A stretch of 19,530 nt of DNA from Eubacterium sp. UBA3279. GTDB taxonomy: Bacteria; Bacillota; Clostridia; Lachnospirales; Lachnospiraceae. The position numbers and the translations under genes were made by a program. Below are positions 7,021-13,698 of the stretch, piece by piece (within the stretch, counting starts at the first letter, position 1; the number at the start of each line of letters is the position of its first letter). Below the pieces are notes generated by a model. The model was not told where the DNA came from. It saw nothing but the letters and a program-made list of their open reading frames with translations, and ran no database searches. The DNA is taken from positions 1-19,530 of the forward strand of contig DETV01000110.1 of the NCBI GenBank assembly GCA_002361775.1, written 5' to 3'.

Positions 7021-8382
7021 ATGGCAGATTTTAAGTTAGAAGTAACACCGGAGATGGAAGCCCTGACGGACATTTGTATTGATAATAGTAAGATGGATGT
7101 TTCGCTTTATGGGAAATACGATGTGAAGCGTGGATTGCGTGATATTAATGGTAAAGGTGTCCTTGCAGGGCTGACTCAGATTTCTGCCATTCATTCCACC
7201 GATATCATAGATGGGAAAAGCGTACCCTGTGAAGGCAGATTATATTACAGAGGATACGATATACATGATCTGGTAAGCGGATTTTTGAAAGGAAAGCGAT
7301 TTGGATTTGAGGAAGTAGCATATCTGCTGCTGTTTGGCCGTCTTCCCAAAGAGGAGGAACTGAAAGATTTTGGAAAACTTCTGGCAGATCAGAGAAGTCT
7401 TCCTACGAATTTTGTCCGTGACGTTATCATGAAAGCGCCTACACCGGACATGATGAATACTCTGTCACGAAGCGTTCTTACCCTGTATGCGTATGATGAC
7501 AATGCAGACGATACCTCTTTGCCTAACGTACTTCGCCAGTGTCTGAATCTGATCAGTGTATTCCCCATGTTGTCTGTGTATGGATATCATGCATATAATC
7601 ACTACATTAAAGGAAAAAGTTTATATATTCACCATCCGGATCCCAAACTTTCCGTGGCTGAAAATATTCTGCGGATGCTGAGACCGGATAAAAAATATAC
7701 ACAGTTAGAAGCAGAGATTCTTGATATCGCCCTTGTACTTCATATGGAGCATGGCGGCGGTAACAACTCCACATTTACTACTCATGTGGTAACTTCTTCC
7801 GGCACAGATACCTATTCTGCCATTGCGGCTGCTTTAGGTTCTTTGAAAGGACCGAAACACGGTGGAGCCAACATCAAAGTTGTCAAGATGTTTGATGATA
7901 TGAGAAAAGAGGTAAAAGACTGGACAGATGAAGAGGAAGTGGGCAATTACCTTCGTCGTCTGCTTCATAGAGAAGCATTTGATAAGAAGGGGCTGATCTA
8001 TGGAATGGGTCATGCAGTATATTCCATTTCCGATCCCCGTGCAGAGATTTTTAAAGGTTTTGTACAGCAGTTGGCACATGAAAAAGGACGAGATAAAGAT
8101 TTTGCATTGTACAATATGGTGGAACGCCTGGCGCCGAAGATTATCGGAGAAGAGCGTCATATTTACAAAGGCGTAAGCGCCAATGTGGATTTCTACAGCG
8201 GATTTGTATATAGTATGCTGGATCTGCCCACAGAGTTGTTTACACCAATGTTCGCTATTGCCCGTATTGTGGGTTGGAGCGCTCATCGTATGGAAGAGCT
8301 GATCAATATGGATAAGATTATCCGTCCTGCTTATATGAATGTAAAAGCAGAGGAAAAATACATTCCTCTGGATCAGCGGTAA
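7021..8382 (+). CDS. citrate synthase (citrate/2-methylcitrate synthase family)
   Basis: Condenses acetyl-CoA with oxaloacetate to citrate in the cytoplasm; in anaerobes of this type it usually feeds 2-oxoglutarate and glutamate synthesis. The 453 residues include the family's catalytic positions: LHMEHGGGNNST with His244, LKGPKHGGAN with His280, GMGHAVYSISDPRA with His331 and Arg340, VDFYSGF with Asp390, ARIVGW with Arg415 and KIIRP with Arg435. These correspond to E. coli His229, His264, His305, Arg314, Asp362, Arg387 and Arg407 as I recall them. The Arg usual after the third His (GHRVY) is Ala here. AAGGAGG upstream supports the ATG at 7021. It has its own promoter and an inverted repeat at the start site. 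No aconitase or isocitrate dehydrogenase gene is adjacent. Preference for propionyl-CoA (methylcitrate) cannot be ruled out from sequence. Confidence 0.9.
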   Translation: MADFKLEVTPEMEALTDICIDNSKMDVSLYGKYDVKRGLRDINGKGVLAGLTQISAIHSTDIIDGKSVPCEGRLYYRGYDIHDLVSGFLKGKRFGFEEVAYLLLFGRLPKEEELKDFGKLLADQRSLPTNFVRDVIMKAPTPDMMNTLSRSVLTLYAYDDNADDTSLPNVLRQCLNLISVFPMLSVYGYHAYNHYIKGKSLYIHHPDPKLSVAENILRMLRPDKKYTQLEAEILDIALVLHMEHGGGNNSTFTTHVVTSSGTDTYSAIAAALGSLKGPKHGGANIKVVKMFDDMRKEVKDWTDEEEVGNYLRRLLHREAFDKKGLIYGMGHAVYSISDPRAEIFKGFVQQLAHEKGRDKDFALYNMVERLAPKIIGEERHIYKGVSANVDFYSGFVYSMLDLPTELFTPMFAIARIVGWSAHRMEELINMDKIIRPAYMNVKAEEKYIPLDQR

Positions 8383-8473
8383 ACAGGTTGGTATTATTTT
8401 ACAAAAGACAGTAATAACTGAAATAACTGCGGATTCAGAAGCAGTTAGCAGACAGAAAAGGAAGAGAAGGAAT

Positions 8474-9331
8474 ATGAAACGTGCAGGACTGGTACTGGAA
8501 GGTGGAGCAAACAGAGGAATATTTACGGCAGGAGTTCTTGACTTTTTAATGGAAAAAGATTTTTATTTTCCGTATGTGGTGGGAACTTCCGCGGGAGCCT
8601 GCAATGCCACAGGATATTTGTCCCATCAGAAGGGCCGTATGAAAAAGTGTACCATTGTCACAGAGAAGGAAAACAGCTATGTGAGTTTGAAAAACACTTT
8701 AAAAACCCATACGCTGCTGGATATGGATATGGTATTTCAAAAATATCCGGAAGAGATTTATCCTTTTGATTTTGAAACCTATTTCCAGTCAACCATGCAG
8801 TGTGAGATGGTGGTGACCAACTGTATCACCGGAAAAGCAGAATACCTCAGCGAACATTCCAATCCCAGGAGACTGATGAATATTTGCAGGGCATCCAGCA
8901 GTATGCCGCTGGTGACCAAGATCGTAACGGTGGATGGAAATCCTTACCTGGATGGAGGAGTGGCAGATTCTGTTCCATTGATTCATTCTCTGAAAACAGG
9001 ACATAATCGAAACGTGGTGGTACTGACCAGGAATAAAGGATACAGAAAGAAAAAAGGAAAAGGCGCCAATGGGTTTTATCAGGCAGCCTATGGAAAAACT
9101 TATCCCAATCTGGTAAAATGTATGGAAAACCGGGCAAGATCCTACAATCGGATCATGGATTACATTGAAAAATGGGAAAAGGAAGAGAAAATATTTGTTA
9201 TTCGTCCCGAGATGGAGCCGGTGGCCAGGCTGGAAAGAGATACAGAAAAACTGGAAGCATTTTATCAGCATGGCTATGATCTGATGGAAGAAGAATTTGA
9301 AAGGATGAAGTGGTTCCTTACACGGGACTAG
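8474..9331 (+). CDS. patatin-like phospholipase family protein (YjjU-like)
   Basis: Serine-aspartate dyad hydrolase of the patatin fold, expected to act on lipid acyl esters; substrate unknown. The 285 residues begin with LVLEGGANRGIFTAG (oxyanion-hole glycine/Arg motif at 9-15), followed by VVGTSAGACN with nucleophile Ser39 in GTSAG, and YLDGGVADSVPL with catalytic Asp160 in DGG. No signal peptide or membrane segment is visible, so it is probably cytoplasmic or peripherally membrane-bound. Start is supported by GAGAAGG at about 8464-8470. The preceding 91 nt after citrate synthase contain no terminator, only a weak 6-bp hairpin (8425-8446) and a poor promoter match, so read-through is possible. 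The yqeG-like gene begins 17 nt after the stop, indicating one transcript. Family assignment is strong, cellular role unknown. Confidence 0.9.
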   Translation: MKRAGLVLEGGANRGIFTAGVLDFLMEKDFYFPYVVGTSAGACNATGYLSHQKGRMKKCTIVTEKENSYVSLKNTLKTHTLLDMDMVFQKYPEEIYPFDFETYFQSTMQCEMVVTNCITGKAEYLSEHSNPRRLMNICRASSSMPLVTKIVTVDGNPYLDGGVADSVPLIHSLKTGHNRNVVVLTRNKGYRKKKGKGANGFYQAAYGKTYPNLVKCMENRARSYNRIMDYIEKWEKEEKIFVIRPEMEPVARLERDTEKLEAFYQHGYDLMEEEFERMKWFLTRD

Positions 9332-9348
9332 AGGAAGGAGAACAGAAG

Positions 9349-9852
9349 ATGCTGTTTGAAAGGTTTTATCCGGATACCTGGATGGATTCCACCTATGAGA
9401 TAGATTTTGATGAATTGTATAAAAAAGGTTATCGTGGTCTGATTTTTGATATTGACAATACGCTGGTACCCCATGGCGCTCCGGCGGATGAAAGAGCAAA
9501 ACAATTGTTTGCCCATTTGAAAAAACTGGGATTTTCCTGTTGCCTTTTATCCAATAACCAGATTGAAAGAGTGACCATGTTCAATACAGATGTGCAGGTG
9601 CATTTTATTGAGAATGCCCATAAACCCTCCAGAAAAAATTACCTGAGAGCCATGGAACTGATGCATACGGATCTTTCTAATACTATGTTTGTGGGAGATC
9701 AGTTATTTACAGACGTTTATGGTGCGAAACGGTGTGGGATGAGCAATATTCTGGTAAAACCGATTCATCCGAAAGAAGAGATTCAGATCGTTTTGAAGCG
9801 TTATTTGGAGAAAATTGTACTTTATTTTTATAAGAAGCAAAGAAACAGTTGA
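9349..9852 (+). CDS. YqeG family HAD IIIA-type phosphatase
   Basis: Small HAD-superfamily hydrolase of 167 residues; members dephosphorylate phosphorylated metabolites but the physiological substrate of YqeG is not established to my knowledge. Motif I is LIFDIDNTLVPH (nucleophile Asp34, acid/base Asp36). Motif II Ser68 is in LLSNN, the motif III Lys is probably Lys92 in HKPS, and motif IV is FVGDQLFTDVYGAKR with Asp117 and Asp122. Start choice: the frame is open upstream to a candidate ATG at 9310, but that would overlap the patatin gene. The ATG at 9349 has AAGGAG at 9335-9340 with 8-nt spacing and gives the family's normal N-terminus (MLFERFYPD). It lies 17 nt after the patatin gene. Its stop overlaps the -35 box of the efp promoter. 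Confidence 0.9.
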   Translation: MLFERFYPDTWMDSTYEIDFDELYKKGYRGLIFDIDNTLVPHGAPADERAKQLFAHLKKLGFSCCLLSNNQIERVTMFNTDVQVHFIENAHKPSRKNYLRAMELMHTDLSNTMFVGDQLFTDVYGAKRCGMSNILVKPIHPKEEIQIVLKRYLEKIVLYFYKKQRNS

Positions 9853-9877
9853 AAAATCCCTGCGGTTATTATAAAAT
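9849..9877 (+). promoter_or_regulatory. sigma-A promoter for efp
   Basis: TTGAAA at 9849-9854 and TAAAAT at 9872-9877 are separated by 17 nt, each one mismatch from consensus. The -35 box overlaps the yqeG stop codon. Predicted start near 9884 leaves a leader of about 37 nt with AAGGAGG at 9904-9910. A stem at 9877-9902 (TATAACATAGC with GCTATTGTTATA, one bulge) would form only in longer read-through transcripts from yqeG. Confidence 0.6.
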
Positions 9878-9920
9878 ATAACATAGCCTAGCTATTGTTA
9901 TAATAAGGAGGAATATCTAT

Positions 9921-10478
9921 ATGATTTCAGCAGGAGATTTCAGAAATGGCATCACATTGGAAATCGATGGCAACGTAGTTCAGATTATCGAATTTCAGCA
10001 TGTAAAACCTGGTAAAGGAGCAGCCTTTGTCAGAACAAAATTAAAAAATGTAATTAACGGCGGTGTGGTTGAAAAAACTTTCAGACCTACTGAAAAATTC
10101 CCACAGGCTCGTATCGACAGAGTAGACATGCAGTATCTGTATGCAGATGGAGACCTGTTCAACTTTATGAACATGGAAACATATGATCAGATTGCTGTAG
10201 ATAAAACTACTGTAGGCGATTCTTTGAAATTCGTAAAAGAGAATGAAGTTGTTAAAATTTGTTCTTATAACGGAAGTGTGTTCGCTATTGAAGCGCCTCT
10301 GTTTGTTGAACTGGAGATCACTGAGACAGAACCAGGTTTCAAAGGTGATACTGCTCAGGGCGCAACAAAACCTGCCATTGTAGAAACAGGCGCACAGGTA
10401 AATGTACCTCTGTTTGTAGAGCAGGGAGATAAGATTAAGATTGATACAAGAACTGGAGAATATTTGTCCAGAGTATAA
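9921..10478 (+). CDS. efp: elongation factor P
   Basis: Translation factor that binds between the P and E sites and relieves ribosome stalling at polyproline. The 185 residues have the three-domain EF-P layout: a KOW-like N-terminal domain with QHVKPGKGAAFVR at 26-38, an OB domain containing TMQYLY-like DMQYLYADGD near 72-81, and the C-terminal OB domain with ETEPGFKGDTAQGATKPA and the ending VEQGDKIKIDTRTGEYLSRV. The modifiable loop lysine is Lys32, the position that B. subtilis modifies with 5-aminopentanol; the modification here is unknown. AAGGAGG at 9904-9910 supports the start. It is monocistronic, with a promoter overlapping the end of yqeG and a strong terminator right after the stop. 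Confidence 0.97.
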   Translation: MISAGDFRNGITLEIDGNVVQIIEFQHVKPGKGAAFVRTKLKNVINGGVVEKTFRPTEKFPQARIDRVDMQYLYADGDLFNFMNMETYDQIAVDKTTVGDSLKFVKENEVVKICSYNGSVFAIEAPLFVELEITETEPGFKGDTAQGATKPAIVETGAQVNVPLFVEQGDKIKIDTRTGEYLSRV

Positions 10479-10488
10479 GTCTGAGAGT

Positions 10489-10528
10489 AAAACGGAATTG
10501 CCATAGAATTGGCGGTTCCGTTTTTTTT
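10489..10528 (+). terminator. intrinsic terminator after efp
   Basis: AAAACGGAATTGCCA at 10489-10503 pairs with TGGCGGTTCCGTTTT from 10510 (two G-U pairs) around a 6-nt TAGAAT loop, followed by eight T at 10521-10528. It begins 11 nt after the efp stop. Confidence 0.95.
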
Positions 10529-10550
10529 ATAAAGTTCAAGGAAAGTTTAT

Positions 10551-10579
10551 TTGTATTCATTTGAGAAGTGTAGTATGAT
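10551..10579 (+). promoter_or_regulatory. possible promoter for the DUF5688 gene
   Basis: TTGTAT at 10551-10556 and TATGAT at 10574-10579 are 17 nt apart; the -35 match is poor. A small hairpin, GAAGC-AGATA-GCTTC, at 10586-10600 would lie at the start of the leader (about 90 nt to the TTG start). Confidence 0.4.
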
Positions 10580-10675
10580 AAACAGGAAGCAGATAGCTTC
10601 ATTCTATTTTCCGCACATTCGTGCAATTTTCCCCATGAAATATCCAGACGATAAATTTTAAAGGAGATTGAAAGT

Positions 10676-11557
10676 TTGGATTATCAAGAATTTAAAAGAG
10701 ATTTAATGGAAGTTTTAAGTGAAAAAATGGAACGGGAGGTGAAGCTTTCCTTTCGACAGATTCCTAAAAATAATGGAATTATGTGGGAGGCTATTGTGAT
10801 TGAAAAAAAAGAGGAAAATATTTCTCCTATTATTTATATACAGGAGTATTTTGAGTTTTGGAGAAAAGGTGTCACCATGGAACAGATTGTGGAAAAGATT
10901 CTTTGGAGCTGTACCCAGTGTGAACCCCGGGTTCGTCTGACTCAGGAAATATTTCAGAATTATGATAAGATGAAGAATCACATTTACTATAAGGTGATTA
11001 ATTATGAGAGAAATCGGGAACAATTGAAGGATGTTCCATATAAGAGGATTTTGGATCTGGCCATGGTGTTTTATTATGAGATGGAAGACAGTCAGTTTCC
11101 GTCAACAGTGACCATAAGAAACAGTCATTTGAAGATGTGGAATATTTCTCAGGAGGAATTGGAGATGAATGCGAAAAAATATACCTGTCTGAATAAACCG
11201 GCAGAGTTTATCACCATGGATGAGATTGTGCATATAGAAGAAGAGGAATTCAGTGATATCCTGGAAGAGGATTCCCTGCCGATGTATGTTCTTACCAATA
11301 AACAAAAAATGTTTGGAGCAGGGGTTATTTTTTATCCGGGAATGTTGGAGTTGGCGGAAAGTATTTTGGGAGATCATTTTTATATTTTGCCAAGCAGTGT
11401 TCATGAGTGTATTCTGGTTCCGGAACGGGGGAATTATACGCAGGAGGAATTGGTTTCCATGGTGACGGAAATCAATGAAGAACATGTGGAGCCAGGAGAT
11501 GTGTTGGCAGATCAGGCGTATTATTATCTGAAAAAAGATAAAAAAATACATATTTAA
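10676..11557 (+). CDS. DUF5688 family protein
   Basis: A 293-residue, apparently soluble protein with no signal peptide or membrane segment. I recognise the DUF5688 pattern, a family of unknown function that I associate with Lachnospiraceae: an N-terminal YQEFKRDLMEVLSEK helix, a central charged helical part, and a C-terminal stretch with PMYVLTNKQKMFGAGVIFYP near 211-230 followed by FYILPSSVHECILVPE near 242-257. The latter resembles DUF1444/YtpQ proteins. The start is TTG, chosen because AAAGGAG at 10660-10666 is 9 nt upstream and the family begins at this point; no in-frame ATG precedes the conserved region. It stands alone between the efp terminator and the tRNA promoter. Many members cluster near other short accessory genes, but here the neighbours are housekeeping genes. 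No function is proposed. Confidence 0.85.
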   Translation: MDYQEFKRDLMEVLSEKMEREVKLSFRQIPKNNGIMWEAIVIEKKEENISPIIYIQEYFEFWRKGVTMEQIVEKILWSCTQCEPRVRLTQEIFQNYDKMKNHIYYKVINYERNREQLKDVPYKRILDLAMVFYYEMEDSQFPSTVTIRNSHLKMWNISQEELEMNAKKYTCLNKPAEFITMDEIVHIEEEEFSDILEEDSLPMYVLTNKQKMFGAGVIFYPGMLELAESILGDHFYILPSSVHECILVPERGNYTQEELVSMVTEINEEHVEPGDVLADQAYYYLKKDKKIHI

Positions 11558-11586
11558 TAGATAGTTATGAAAATTTAAGCTTTCTC

Positions 11587-11615
11587 TTTACAAAATCTCT
11601 GAGATATGGTATAGT
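11587..11615 (+). promoter_or_regulatory. strong extended -10 promoter for tRNA-Arg
   Basis: TTTACA at 11587-11592 and TATAGT at 11610-11615 are 17 nt apart, with a TGG extended -10 element at 11607-11609. Predicted start near 11622. A short GTGAG/CTCAC hairpin (11623-11639) forms the tRNA 5' leader. Confidence 0.8.
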
Positions 11616-11645
11616 GAACTGAGTGAGCAGAGGTCTCACAAGTAC

Positions 11646-11718
11646 GCATCTGTAGCTCAGGGGATAGAGCAATGGTTTCCGGTACCATGTGTCGGGGGTT
11701 CGAATCCCTCCAGATGCG
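11646..11718 (+). tRNA. tRNA-Arg, anticodon CCG
   Basis: A full cloverleaf can be drawn. Acceptor arms GCATCTG (11646-11652) and CAGATGC (11711-11717) are perfectly paired, with discriminator G at 11718. The D arm is GCTC/GAGC. The anticodon arm is ATGGT (11672-11676)/ACCAT (11684-11688) with loop TTCCGGT, so the anticodon CCG at 11679-11681 reads CGG arginine codons. The T arm is GGGGG/CCCTC with loop TTCGAAT. The variable loop is short. CCA is not encoded: TTTTT follows the discriminator, so the 3' end must be added enzymatically. Confidence 0.96.
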
Positions 11719-11767
11719 TTTTTCTATTACCGTTTACTTCAGATTGCCCGGTAAAGGAGAGATACAT

Positions 11768-12724
11768 ATGGATGATTTTAGAGAGTGGCTTTCAGATAAC
11801 CTGAGATATATTCTGTTGGGGTTAGCTATTATAGCGGTTTTGGTGATATTGTTTTTTGGAATTCGTTTTTTGTCTTCTGCCTTCGGAGATGATGAAAAGG
11901 ATAACCAGAAGGTGACAGAGCAGCAGAAGGATACAGGAGAAGAGAAGGATAAAGAACCAGAAGAAGATAACAGCCCGACTCCGGAGGAACAGGCTCCGGA
12001 AGCTGTGGAACCTACTCAGGAACCTGCTTCAGAAGAAGAGACCAAGAATGTGCTTGAAAAGAATGCTTATCCTACGGTCAATACGCTGATGCAGAATTAT
12101 TATACTGCATTGGGAAATAAGGATGTGGATGGATTGAAGAAATTGGTGGATCAGTTGGATCCTACAGAAGAAAAATCAATTCTCAATTCCCATTATATTG
12201 AAGGATATAGTAATGTGGAAGTATATACCAGGCAGGGACTGACAGAAGGAAGCTATGTGGTATTTGCCTGCTATGGTCACAAATATACAGGGTATGATAC
12301 AGTTCTTCCCGGTTTAAGCTGTCTGTATGTGGAGACGGGGGAAGATGGAAGTCTGTATATTGTAGCAGAGCCCAATGAAGAGCAGCAAAACTGGATGTCA
12401 GATATGACGAATCAGGAAGATACCCAGGAACTGATCGCTGCAAAGCAGAAAGAGTATGACGATGCACTGGCAGCAGATGAAGCTTTAAGCAGTTATCTGT
12501 CAGAATTGGGTGTGGAAGGTTCAGCGGCCATGGAAGCGGAGATTGGCGCTACCATTAAGGTGAAATCCAATTGTAATGTGCGGGCAGAGGCGTCTGCTGA
12601 ATCCGAAAAGGTCGGAGAACTGATAGGCGGTCAGGAAGTAAAGAAGACCGGAGAAGAGGGAGACTGGATTCAGATCGAATTTGACGGGCAGACAGGTTAT
12701 GTCCGAGGTGATTTATTTCAGTAA
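11768..12724 (+). CDS. membrane-anchored SH3b (SH3_3) domain protein
   Basis: A 318-residue surface protein with no assigned function. Residues 1-12 are cytoplasmic, 13-37 form one membrane segment (YILLGLAIIAVLVILFFGI), and 38-95 are a strongly acidic Glu/Asp/Pro/Gln linker. A globular part at about 98-205 looks like the NTF2-like fold (VNTLMQNYYTALGNKD opening, strands ending SLYIV). A charged helix at 216-245 leads to an SH3b domain at 262-318 (VKSNCNVRAEASAESEKVGE, GDWIQIEF, GYVRGDLF), which in relatives binds peptidoglycan or peptides. The topology places the SH3b outside the membrane. Start: the frame is open back into the tRNA gene (first ATG at 11672), but AAAGGAG at 11753-11759 and the membrane anchor fix the ATG at 11768. 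It is only 49 nt after the tRNA with no visible promoter between, so it may share the tRNA transcript. Confidence 0.85.
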   Translation: MDDFREWLSDNLRYILLGLAIIAVLVILFFGIRFLSSAFGDDEKDNQKVTEQQKDTGEEKDKEPEEDNSPTPEEQAPEAVEPTQEPASEEETKNVLEKNAYPTVNTLMQNYYTALGNKDVDGLKKLVDQLDPTEEKSILNSHYIEGYSNVEVYTRQGLTEGSYVVFACYGHKYTGYDTVLPGLSCLYVETGEDGSLYIVAEPNEEQQNWMSDMTNQEDTQELIAAKQKEYDDALAADEALSSYLSELGVEGSAAMEAEIGATIKVKSNCNVRAEASAESEKVGELIGGQEVKKTGEEGDWIQIEFDGQTGYVRGDLFQ

Positions 12725-12770
12725 AAATAAGTGATTTTCGCAGATATTCAGTTTGCAAAATTGCAGGAGT

Positions 12771-12824
12771 ATAAGGGGATGTTGCAGGAATTGATGAGAT
12801 GGTAATCAATGCAGCATCCCTTAT
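12771..12824 (+). terminator. possible terminator hairpin after the SH3b gene
   Basis: ATAAGGGGATGTTGCA at 12771-12786 pairs with TGCAGCATCCCTTAT at 12810-12824 (one bulged G, one G-U). An inner ATTGAT/ATCAAT stem is at 12790-12795 and 12805-12810. The following sequence, TTGTTATC, is only partly T-rich, so termination efficiency is uncertain. Confidence 0.45.
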
Positions 12825-12835
12825 TTGTTATCACA

Positions 12836-12887
12836 GTTCAGCCATACGGTGTACGGGTTTACAAAGAGTGCAAGCTGAACGGATACT
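12836..12887 (+). promoter_or_regulatory. possible rluF-ligA promoter with flanking inverted repeat
   Basis: TTTACA at 12858-12863 and GATACT at 12882-12887 are 18 nt apart, a moderate sigma-A match. A 7-bp inverted repeat, GTTCAGC (12836-12842) and GCTGAAC (12874-12880), encloses the -35 box and could be an operator, though arms this short can arise by chance. Confidence 0.4.
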
Positions 12888-12939
12888 ATTTGTTGCCAAT
12901 GAAAAAGAAAAACATCTATCTGGAGGAAAAAGAGACGAG

Positions 12940-13698
12940 ATGGAACAGATACGTTTGAATAAATATCTCAGTGACAACGGGGTGTGTTCTCGCAGAGAGG
13001 CAGACCGTCTGACGGAAAAAGGACTGATAACGGTAAATGGAGAGAAAGCCGTATTGGGTATGAAAATAGATCCCGGTGCCAGGGTTTGTCTTCGGGGGAA
13101 AGAAGTAAAACGACAGGAAGAAAAAGTTCTTTTGGCTTTTCATAAACCGGCGGGAATTGTCTGTACGGCTGAAAAAAGAGAAAAGAATAATGTGATTGAT
13201 TTTCTGAAGTATCCTCTTCGGATTTTTCCGGTGGGGCGATTGGATAAAGATTCTACAGGTTTACTTTTGATGACCAATGACGGCGAGCTGGTGAATAAAA
13301 TCATGCGAGCGGGGAATTATCATGAAAAAGAATATATTGTTCAGGTGAATCGTCCGATCAATCAGGAATTTTGCAGGAAAATGGCATCCGGTGTGCCGAT
13401 TTTGGACACGGTGACAAGACCGTGTCAGGTGAAAAAAATAAATGATACCACATTTCAGATTGTTTTAACACAGGGATTAAACCGTCAGATACGGAGAATG
13501 TGTGAAACACTGGGCTACAGGGTTGTTACTTTAAAACGGGTGAGAATCATGAATATCAGACTGGGGAATCTAAAAGAGGGATCTTACCGGAAGGTTCAGG
13601 GAAGAGAGAAGGAAGAACTGTTAAATATGTTGACTGATTCTTCTTCTTTGTCAGTAAAAGAACGTAAGGAAAGAAAGCAACAGGGAGGTAATGTATGA
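12940..13698 (+). CDS. rluF: 23S rRNA pseudouridine synthase, RluF type
   Basis: Isomerises a uridine to pseudouridine in 23S rRNA; E. coli RluF targets U2604. The 252 residues contain an N-terminal S4 RNA-binding domain (IRLNKYLSDNGVCSRREADR at 4-23) and the RsuA/RluB/E/F catalytic domain with VGRLDKDSTGLLL at 98-110, where Asp102 is the catalytic residue. RluF-like features downstream are RAGNYHEKEYIV, GVPILDTVTRPC and QGLNRQIRRMCE. RluB or RluE subfamilies fit less well. Start: the frame is open back to 12799, but that extension shows no homology to the family. GGAGG at 12922-12926 lies 13 nt before the ATG at 12940, a longer than usual gap, and the S4 domain begins right there. The stop overlaps the ligase start as ATGA, implying translational coupling. 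Confidence 0.88.
   Translation: MEQIRLNKYLSDNGVCSRREADRLTEKGLITVNGEKAVLGMKIDPGARVCLRGKEVKRQEEKVLLAFHKPAGIVCTAEKREKNNVIDFLKYPLRIFPVGRLDKDSTGLLLMTNDGELVNKIMRAGNYHEKEYIVQVNRPINQEFCRKMASGVPILDTVTRPCQVKKINDTTFQIVLTQGLNRQIRRMCETLGYRVVTLKRVRIMNIRLGNLKEGSYRKVQGREKEELLNMLTDSSSLSVKERKERKQQGGNV

Noticed and set aside
9310..9348. 13-codon N-terminal extension of YqeG overlapping the patatin gene
   Set aside because: The ATG at 9349 has a well-spaced AAGGAG and gives the usual N-terminus.
8789..9499. Long - strand open frame (236 codons) opposite patatin and yqeG
   Set aside because: Composition rich in His, Pro, Cys, Phe and Ser typical of an antisense shadow; no ribosome site or recognisable domain; patatin and HAD motifs are clear on the + strand.
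11672..11767. Upstream extension of the SH3b protein starting inside the tRNA
   Set aside because: It would translate the tRNA sequence; a good ribosome site and membrane anchor follow at 11753-11768.
12799..12939. 47-codon N-terminal extension of RluF
   Set aside because: It lies over the hairpin and promoter region and has no family-like sequence; the S4 domain begins directly after the ATG at 12940.
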